Below, in pieces: positions 57,364-64,000 of a stretch of DNA of 64,000 nt. Below the pieces are notes generated by a model, which saw nothing but the letters and a program-made list of their open reading frames with translations, did no database searches and had not been told where the DNA came from. The stretch's first letter is position 1, and each line of letters starts with the position of its first letter. The stretch lies in assembly GCF_016698645.1 (NCBI RefSeq), contig NZ_CP068047.1, forward strand, positions 186,001 to 250,000, written 5' to 3'. This stretch comes from Devosia oryziradicis (GTDB lineage Bacteria; Pseudomonadota; Alphaproteobacteria; Rhizobiales; Devosiaceae). The position numbers and the translations under genes were made by a program.

Positions 57364-57383
57364 CCGTATGAATTTAAATACGG
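57364..57383. promoter_or_regulatory. Inverted repeat at the 5' end of the HU/IHF-like gene
   Basis: CCGTAT-N8-ATACGG in an AT-rich stretch just before the GGAG ribosome site. It can hide or mark the leader; it spans a weak alternative ATG at 57368. Confidence 0.4.
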
Positions 57384-57394
57384 AGACGAGCAAA

Positions 57395-57718
57395 GTGACC
57401 ACGATTACGCGCGCGATGCTGAGTGATGCAGCGGCCCGACGCACCGGATTGAACAGAGCCGACACGGCAGCGATCGGTGAGGCCATGTTCGCCCTCATGG
57501 GCGAAGCGTTGATGGCGGGCGAAAACGTCAAGCTCACCGCGTTTGGCTCATTGCAGGTGCGATCGCGCGCCGAACGACTGGGCCGCAATCCCCGCACGGG
57601 CACCGAGCACCGCATTGCGCCACGGCAAACGGTGGTCTTCACCCCCAGCGCACAACTGCGCGAAGCGCTCGATCGGGCCGGTTCGGCCTCACCCGCCCGG
57701 GTCGGCGAGCCGGCCTAG
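57395..57718 (+). CDS. HU/IHF-family DNA-binding protein, divergent
   Basis: 107 residues from a GTG with CGGAG nine bases upstream (an ATG at 57368 lacks a site). The fold has the N-terminal helices, then ENVKLTAFGSLQVRSRAERL and the DNA-intercalating arm GRNPRTGTEHRIAPRQTVVF. The C-terminus has a Pro/Ala-rich extension not usual in HU. It is more like IHF than HU but departs from both. It would bend DNA in the nucleoid or at specific sites. Confidence 0.82.
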   Translation: MTTITRAMLSDAAARRTGLNRADTAAIGEAMFALMGEALMAGENVKLTAFGSLQVRSRAERLGRNPRTGTEHRIAPRQTVVFTPSAQLREALDRAGSASPARVGEPA

Positions 57719-57738
57719 AGCGCGTATCCCGGCAGGCC

Positions 57739-58794
<1,056 letters not shown>

Positions 58795-58804
58795 GGAAGC
58801 CTCC

Positions 58805-61800
58805 TCAGGTTTCGATCAGGAGCGTGGCGATTTCGAAGGGCCGGAGCGACAGGGTCACGCCATTGTCCTTGATTTCCAGGGGCTTGCCGGCATCCTCCTC
58901 CATCAGGTTGACCGTGCGTACGGACTTGACGGGGATGCCGAAGGTGATGGTCGCCTCGGCCCGGATATTGGCATGCTCGAAGAGGCGCAGCACGACGGCA
59001 TCGGACTTTTCGGCCTTCTTGACGGTCTCGAGCGTGACGTTGGATTGGTCGACACTGGCGAAGCTGAACTGCGACAACTCCGACGGCGGACTGTTGCTCG
59101 GAACGCGCGATCCGATGACGGAAACCGGGTTATTGAAGCGTTCGGCGGCACGGTGGACATCGGCCAGGTCGGCCACGCCATCATGCACGAACATGGCGTA
59201 GCGGATGCGGTGTTCACCGATGTCGGCATCGGGGCTGGGGAAGGTCGAGCCGCGCACGAGAGTCAGGCGTACCGACTGCTCCAGGCAATCATAGGCATAC
59301 TTGCTGTCGTTGAGCAGGGCGATGCCGAAATCGGCTTCGCTCAGGTCGACCCAGCGGTGCATCGAGGCTTCGAAGCGGGCCCGATCCCAGGTGGTGTTGC
59401 GATGGGTCGGGCGCTTGACGTGACCGAACTGGATTTCGGAGCGGATTTCGGAGGTGTTGAGATCGAAGGGGAACTGGGCCTTGATGACCTGGGCCCGCTC
59501 CTGCCAGTCGATGAAGGTGTCGAACTCGACCTGACGTTCGCCAGCGGCGAGCGAAATGACCTGGACGACCTTGGACTTCTGATAGGTCCGCTCGACCCGG
59601 ATGGCGGCGCGGTGCGGACCGGTTTCGACGACCGAGATCGAGGCTTTACCGTCGGCCAGGGGCCAGAACTGCTCCTCGAAATAGCGGTCGATATCCCAGG
59701 CGTCCCATTCCATGGGCTTGTCTTCATAGGCGATTAGGCGGTTGGCCGTCTTGCCCGGTTCGAGCGTCTCGCGCTTGCGGGTCTTGTCATAGACCGAGGT
59801 GATCTCGCCCGATTTGTCGAAGGTGACCTTGAGCAGATCATTCTCGAGATGCTTCTCGGAAACCGAGACTGCAGATGCGGCCGTGCCGTTGCCGGCGACA
59901 ACTTGTCCCCCTGTCCAGCCGAGCGGGCTAATATTGCTGACCGGCGCGGCGAAGGATGCCGAGCCATCGGCCGCAAAAATCTTTTGGAGGGGATAGGTGC
60001 CGCCAAGGGTCGCCAGCTCGGCGCCGTCCAGCTTGGCGTCATCGCCAAGCGAGACGAGACCCGAGCGCGACTGTCCGGTGAAGTTGAAGAGGCGAAGCTG
60101 GTTGGAGCCCGGCTTGGCGAATGCCTGGGCCGCCGAATGCCATGGACCGTTCTGCGACCCCAGGGTCGAGAAGATCTGACCGTATTCGTTGTCGCTATCG
60201 ACATAGACCTCGGGGATGGAGGTGCCCGGCAGGATGTCGTGGAACTGGTTGATCAGGACCAGCTCCCAGAACTCGGCCAGCGTGTCGCTCGGGTAAGCGG
60301 CGCCGGTCTGGGTGAGCGCCATGACGCCGAGGAATTCGAGCTCGCGCAGCAGGCGCTCGGCCTTACGATTGTTGGCCTTGTTCTTGGCGACCGAGGTCAG
60401 CGTGCCGCGGTGGTATTGCAGGTAAAGCTCGCCATTCCAGACCGGGAACTTGTTGCCCGGAGCATCCATCTTGGCGCCGAGACGCTCGAGGAAGGGGACG
60501 ATGCCTTCGAGCTTGACGCGGGGGGCGCCGGGAATACCGCGTTCGAGGCGGATGCCGCGCTCGATCATGCCGCGGGTCGGGCCGCCGCCACCATCGCCAT
60601 AGCCATAGGACATGACGACTTCGTTGTGCACAGCCTTAGGCTCGTAGCGCTTCCAGGCGCCCATGGTTTCGCTGACCGACAGATCGCCATTGTAGGTCGT
60701 GAAAATCTGCTCGCTATCATACTTCTGAGCGGTGATCAGTTGGGCCTTGGTGACCGTGCCGTCGATGCCGCGCCAGTGGAAACTGTCATAGGGATGGCGG
60801 TCGGTGTCGTTCCAGCTGAGCTTGGACGTGACGAAGTATTTGAGCCCCGACTTGTCCATTACCTGGGGCAGGTTGGCGGAATAGCCGAAGGTATCGGGCA
60901 GCCAGACGGTCTTGGGGTCGACGCCGAAATGATCGAGGTGGAAACGGCGGCCGCGCATGATCTGGCGGACCAGCGACTCGCCCGAGACGATATTGACGTC
61001 GGGCTCCACCCACATGGCGCCTTCGATCTCGAAATGGCCGGACTTGACCTTCTTGAGCAGGCGCTGCCACAGCTCGGGATAGTCCTGCTTGAGGAAGTCG
61101 AAGAGCACCGACTGGTTATACATGAAGATGAATTCGGGATATTCCTCCATCAGGTTGAGCACCGTGGCAAAGGACCGGCCGGTCTTGTCGCGGGTATGCA
61201 TGACGCGCCAGAGCCAGCCCACATCGAGATGGGTCGAACCAACAGCGGTGATCTGCGGCTGGGTTTCGGTATCGACGAGCTTGTAGATTTCGGCGGCGAT
61301 CCTCTCGGCCGCACCGAGCGAAGCCTCGAATTCGGGCGTGAAGCCATCACGGCGATCGAGGGCGCGCAGGGCGCGGTCGATGATGTTGAGGATGGCTTGG
61401 CGGCGCGGGTCGTTCTGATAGAGGCGCACGGCGACGTCGAGCGGCGTCTGGAGATCCCAGTAGAGTTTTTCGGCGCGCTCGCTGCGGGTGTAGAAATCGA
61501 CGGTGAAACCGACCAGCGGACGCTCGAAGAAGGTGAAGGCGTTGACCAGGAGGGTGTGCTTGCTACCCGGCTTGGCATTGCGTTCGATGACCAGCTCGGT
61601 GTGGTTGCCATCGAGCGCCTGGGCGATCTTGCCGTCGATATAGGCCAGGCATTGCGGATCGGTGGAGCCGGGACGGTCCTGCCACTGCGACGTGAATTTG
61701 AGCACGAAGGTCTTGCCACGGGCGCCCTCGGGCACGGTCACCTCGGCGGCGAACCAGGTGTGGCCTTGCTTCCTGGCCCAGACCGAATGGGGGCCGAACT

Positions 61801-62002
61801 GTTCCCACTTGCGCCAGTCGGATTTGAGCGCCTCTTCTGCCGAGATATCGGCGCGCTGGACGTGCCACTGCCAGGGGACGTCGGCGACGGGGGTCAGGAT
61901 CTTGCGCTCAAGGTCGGCACAGAGCCGAATGAGCTTTCCTTCCATCTTGAGATCGTCGTCCAGCAAACCGAGCTTGGTCGACATGGGATTGGAATAGGTC
62001 AT
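58805..62002 (-). CDS. Alpha-mannosidase, glycoside hydrolase family 38
   Basis: 1065 residues, cytoplasmic (no signal). The catalytic domain holds GSTHLDVGWLW (metal ligands His258, Asp260), MWVEPDVNI with likely nucleophile Asp335, and WLPDTFGYSANLPQ (Asp370 in the motif). C-terminal GH38 beta domains fill about 640-1065. It removes alpha-linked mannose from internalised oligosaccharides, using zinc. Its ATG overlaps the stop of the upstream permease by 4 bases (ATGA), so uptake and hydrolysis are coupled. Confidence 0.93.
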   Translation of the reverse strand: MTYSNPMSTKLGLLDDDLKMEGKLIRLCADLERKILTPVADVPWQWHVQRADISAEEALKSDWRKWEQFGPHSVWARKQGHTWFAAEVTVPEGARGKTFVLKFTSQWQDRPGSTDPQCLAYIDGKIAQALDGNHTELVIERNAKPGSKHTLLVNAFTFFERPLVGFTVDFYTRSERAEKLYWDLQTPLDVAVRLYQNDPRRQAILNIIDRALRALDRRDGFTPEFEASLGAAERIAAEIYKLVDTETQPQITAVGSTHLDVGWLWRVMHTRDKTGRSFATVLNLMEEYPEFIFMYNQSVLFDFLKQDYPELWQRLLKKVKSGHFEIEGAMWVEPDVNIVSGESLVRQIMRGRRFHLDHFGVDPKTVWLPDTFGYSANLPQVMDKSGLKYFVTSKLSWNDTDRHPYDSFHWRGIDGTVTKAQLITAQKYDSEQIFTTYNGDLSVSETMGAWKRYEPKAVHNEVVMSYGYGDGGGGPTRGMIERGIRLERGIPGAPRVKLEGIVPFLERLGAKMDAPGNKFPVWNGELYLQYHRGTLTSVAKNKANNRKAERLLRELEFLGVMALTQTGAAYPSDTLAEFWELVLINQFHDILPGTSIPEVYVDSDNEYGQIFSTLGSQNGPWHSAAQAFAKPGSNQLRLFNFTGQSRSGLVSLGDDAKLDGAELATLGGTYPLQKIFAADGSASFAAPVSNISPLGWTGGQVVAGNGTAASAVSVSEKHLENDLLKVTFDKSGEITSVYDKTRKRETLEPGKTANRLIAYEDKPMEWDAWDIDRYFEEQFWPLADGKASISVVETGPHRAAIRVERTYQKSKVVQVISLAAGERQVEFDTFIDWQERAQVIKAQFPFDLNTSEIRSEIQFGHVKRPTHRNTTWDRARFEASMHRWVDLSEADFGIALLNDSKYAYDCLEQSVRLTLVRGSTFPSPDADIGEHRIRYAMFVHDGVADLADVHRAAERFNNPVSVIGSRVPSNSPPSELSQFSFASVDQSNVTLETVKKAEKSDAVVLRLFEHANIRAEATITFGIPVKSVRTVNLMEEDAGKPLEIKDNGVTLSLRPFEIATLLIET

Positions 62003-62811
62003 CCTTTAACTCCGACACCGGCGAATCCTGTGTTCATGTTTCGCCGCAACAAGAAATAGACGCCGACCGCCGGCGCTGCGTAGATGATGGAAAAGGCCGT
62101 GAGAAAGCCGTAGTTGATGGCGCCCTGCTGACCGAAGGCCGCGTAGAGTCCCACCGACATGGGGAAGGCATCCTGCACGCGGGCAAAGATCAGCGGCAAC
62201 AGGAACTCGTTCCAGGCGCCGGTGAATGAATAGAACCAGACCACGGCAATGCCGGCGCGCGACATGGGCAGCACGATCTTGGTGACGATCTGCAGAAGTG
62301 ACGCGCCTTCGACATAGGCCGCTTCTTCGAGCTCGATCGGCACGGTGTCGAAGAAGTTCTTCAGCAGCAGCAGCGTGAAGGGCAGGTTGAGGATGGTCAG
62401 CGCGACGATGACGCCGAACTGGTTGAGCAGGCCGCCCCGCTGGGCGGCAAAATAGAGCGGCACCAGCACGCCGGCCGACGGCAGCATGCGTAGCAGGACC
62501 AGGGTCCATAGGAACGCATTGCGGCCCGGGATGCGCAGCCGCGATAGCGGATAGGCCGCGGAGATGCCGATGATGACGCTGAGCGTCGCGGTGCCCGCCG
62601 CGATCAGCATGGAATTGAGGAACTGCTTGCCGGCATTGCCGCTGACGGCGAGGGCAAAGTTGTCGAGGCCGACAGCGCGCGGGATTTCTAGCTGTCCGGT
62701 GGAGAGCGGGTTGAAGGCGTTGAGGAACAGCCAAGAGAAGGGGCTGACCCAGATGACGGCCATGAAGGCCAGCGCAATGGCCGTGATGCGCGAGGTGCCG
62801 GTGGATTCCAT
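61999..62811 (-). CDS. Carbohydrate ABC transporter permease (MalG/UgpE type)
   Basis: 270 residues, six membrane helices; ends with RNMNTGFAGVGVKG and has the EAA loop EEAAYVEGASLLQIVTKIVLPM. It pairs with the adjacent MalF-type permease, starting directly at its stop. Confidence 0.92.
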   Translation of the reverse strand: MESTGTSRITAIALAFMAVIWVSPFSWLFLNAFNPLSTGQLEIPRAVGLDNFALAVSGNAGKQFLNSMLIAAGTATLSVIIGISAAYPLSRLRIPGRNAFLWTLVLLRMLPSAGVLVPLYFAAQRGGLLNQFGVIVALTILNLPFTLLLLKNFFDTVPIELEEAAYVEGASLLQIVTKIVLPMSRAGIAVVWFYSFTGAWNEFLLPLIFARVQDAFPMSVGLYAAFGQQGAINYGFLTAFSIIYAAPAVGVYFLLRRNMNTGFAGVGVKG

Positions 62812-63702
62812 CTATTTGGGCTCCCGCAGCATGCGCAGATAGACCAGCGACAACAGCCCGACGATCGCCAGCATGGCGACCGAAATGGCGCTGCCGAAGC
62901 CCAGATTGCCGCGCGAAAAGCTCTGGTTGTAGAGGAAAACGGCCAAAGTCTGGGTGGCGGTGCCCGGCCCGCCCCCGGTCATGGCGAAGATCAGCGGGAA
63001 ATAGGTGAAGGTCCAGATGGTGATGAAGAGCATGTTAGTAGCGATATGTGGCCGGATGATGGGCAGCATGACCAGCCAGATGCGCTGGAAGCCGGTGGCG
63101 CCATCGACCTTGGCGGCCTCGACCACTTCACGACTGACCGAATCCAAGGCCGCCGAGAACAGCAGGTAGCTCCAGGCGGTACCCTTCCAGATATTGGCGA
63201 TGGTGACGACCGGCAGCGCGTATTCGTTGATAAAGTTGATCGGCGGCAGGCCGAAGGGGGTGACGAAGAGCTGGTTGATGAGACCGGTCTGCGATGTCGT
63301 GGCCGACCACAGGAAAGCCGCCACGATGTCGGGCAGCAGCCAGCCCAGCATGATGCAGACTTCGACCACGCTGCGGATGGTCGACTGGGTGCCGCGCAGC
63401 AAAGCCGCGAGCAGGAAGCCGAGCACCGATTGGCCGACAATGGCCGAGAAGAACACGAAGATAACGGTGGTCCAGAGCGATTCAAGGAAGCCGCGCCGGG
63501 TGAAGAGCCGTTCGAAATTCTGCAGGCCAACCCAGGACCACTCTACCGATTTCCTGCCCACCAAAGCCAGGTCGGTGAAGCTGAAAGCAAAGGCCCAGGC
63601 GGTGAAGTAGAGCAGCGCGCCGATCATGATCGCCGCCGGCAGCATGCCCAGGGCGAGGACGAAGAGGTTGCTGGTGAGCCAGGGATTGGCCTGGTTTTTC
63701 AT
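62812..63702 (-). CDS. Carbohydrate ABC transporter permease (MalF/UgpA type)
   Basis: 296 residues from the ATG at 63700-63702; a GTG two codons earlier is also possible. Six membrane helices after MKNQANPWL; the EAA loop is VEAAKVDGATGFQRIWLVMLP. It follows the binding-protein gene (partial at the window end) after a spacer with a large palindrome. Confidence 0.92.
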   Translation of the reverse strand: MKNQANPWLTSNLFVLALGMLPAAIMIGALLYFTAWAFAFSFTDLALVGRKSVEWSWVGLQNFERLFTRRGFLESLWTTVIFVFFSAIVGQSVLGFLLAALLRGTQSTIRSVVEVCIMLGWLLPDIVAAFLWSATTSQTGLINQLFVTPFGLPPINFINEYALPVVTIANIWKGTAWSYLLFSAALDSVSREVVEAAKVDGATGFQRIWLVMLPIIRPHIATNMLFITIWTFTYFPLIFAMTGGGPGTATQTLAVFLYNQSFSRGNLGFGSAISVAMLAIVGLLSLVYLRMLREPK

Positions 63703-63742
63703 GGGCACATTCTCGCTTGCGCGGAGCCGGCAAACAAACTGG

Positions 63743-63816
63743 GTGTCATCCCGGCCTTGAGCCGGGATCCATCCTGAGATCTCAAGATGGGCCCCGGCTC
63801 AAGACCGGGGTGACAC
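63743..63816. repeat. Large imperfect palindrome, family D
   Basis: GTGTCATCCCGGCCTTGAGC and onward mirrors GGCTCAAGACCGGGGTGACA, giving a 74-base palindrome whose halves are hairpins themselves. It lies between the binding-protein and permease genes and can act as an intercistronic stem that protects the binding-protein message. Confidence 0.82.
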
Positions 63817-63903
63817 CGCGCCTGCGGTGATAGCAGCGACCAAACACCCGTCACGGCGGCACCCGGAGGACAATCAAGGCGCCGCCGCGTCGGGAGGTGT
63901 CGA

Positions 63904-64000
63904 TTATTCGTAAGTGATGACCTTCTCTTCGCCGAATTCGTCGACCAGAGCGTCGTGGTAGCTCTGGATGACTTCGTCGACGCTGGCCCCATCGAGCAGG
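63904..64000 (-). CDS. C-terminal end of a sugar ABC transporter binding protein (partial)
   Basis: The last 31 residues, ending ...YHDALVDEFGEEKVITYE, stop at 63904-63906 on the minus strand; the rest is beyond the window. A gene directly upstream of two sugar permeases on the same strand is normally the extracellular solute-binding protein, and the tail is typical. Assigned mainly by position. Confidence 0.6.
   Translation of the reverse strand, partial: LLDGASVDEVIQSYHDALVDEFGEEKVITYE

Overview
The window looks like a 64 kb piece of chromosome from a high-GC alphaproteobacterium of the order Hyphomicrobiales (Rhizobiales), plausibly a Devosia-like genus. The support is a rhizobial-type block (chvI, chvG, short hprK, EIIA-Man and HPr beside ahcY, with pckA divergent), a RirA-type Rrf2 iron regulator with cysteines at 91/98/104, a DivL-like kinase with Tyr in place of the phospho-accepting His, and a CtrA-type box. 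The genus is inference. No rRNA, tRNA, phage, IS element or CRISPR array is visible; almost all of it reads as ordinary chromosomal backbone, with interspersed palindromic (REP-like) repeats as the only mobile-looking DNA.

Layout. 1-5.3 kb: end of a CASTOR/POLLUX-type channel, a lytic transglycosylase lipoprotein, a small secreted protein, then a hybrid histidine kinase overlapping an upstream KaiC-like ATPase. 5.4-12.4 kb: polA, an APH-family kinase, a GIY-YIG protein, a GAF-GGDEF-PilZ cyclase, DUF1810 and tsaE. 12.4-24 kb: DivL-like kinase, ahcY, DUF2937, the HPr/EIIA/HprK/ChvG/ChvI signalling operon and pckA. 24-28.5 kb: glycine-zipper lipoprotein, cell-wall hydrolase with a CtrA-type site upstream, HAD phosphatase, SelO and gamma-carbonic anhydrase. 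28.5-35.4 kb: a propionate operon (pccB, HXXEE membrane protein, pccA, methylmalonyl-CoA mutase, epimerase). 35.5-39.3 kb: CHASE-PAS-GGDEF-EAL protein and a Gfo/Idh/MocA oxidoreductase. 39.4-46.8 kb: dppABCDF with a perfect RutR-type operator in the divergent spacer, a VOC protein, a secreted protein and an aldo/keto reductase. 46.9-52.6 kb: galactose dehydrogenase-like enzyme, glycerate 2-kinase, a DUF1045-phnM-phnN operon and tiny membrane-protein genes. 53-57.7 kb: LacI regulator, an ABC-F ATPase with an attenuator-like leader, RirA and an HU/IHF-like protein. 57.7-64 kb: an ABC sugar transporter with a GH38 alpha-mannosidase.

How the parts fit. Several regulatory layers sit together: nitrogen-PTS/ChvGI control of central carbon metabolism (pckA), cell-cycle control (DivL, CtrA box), c-di-GMP (two GGDEF proteins) and iron (RirA). 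Catabolic modules cover propionyl-CoA to methylmalonyl-CoA, dipeptides, galactose/glycerate, mannosides and part of phosphonate breakdown. The points most worth following up are the KaiC-kinase pair with an altered phosphosite, the Tyr-for-His DivL-like kinase, the RutR-type box in front of dpp, the terminator in the ABC-F leader, and DUF1045 beside phnMN as a candidate replacement for PhnP.
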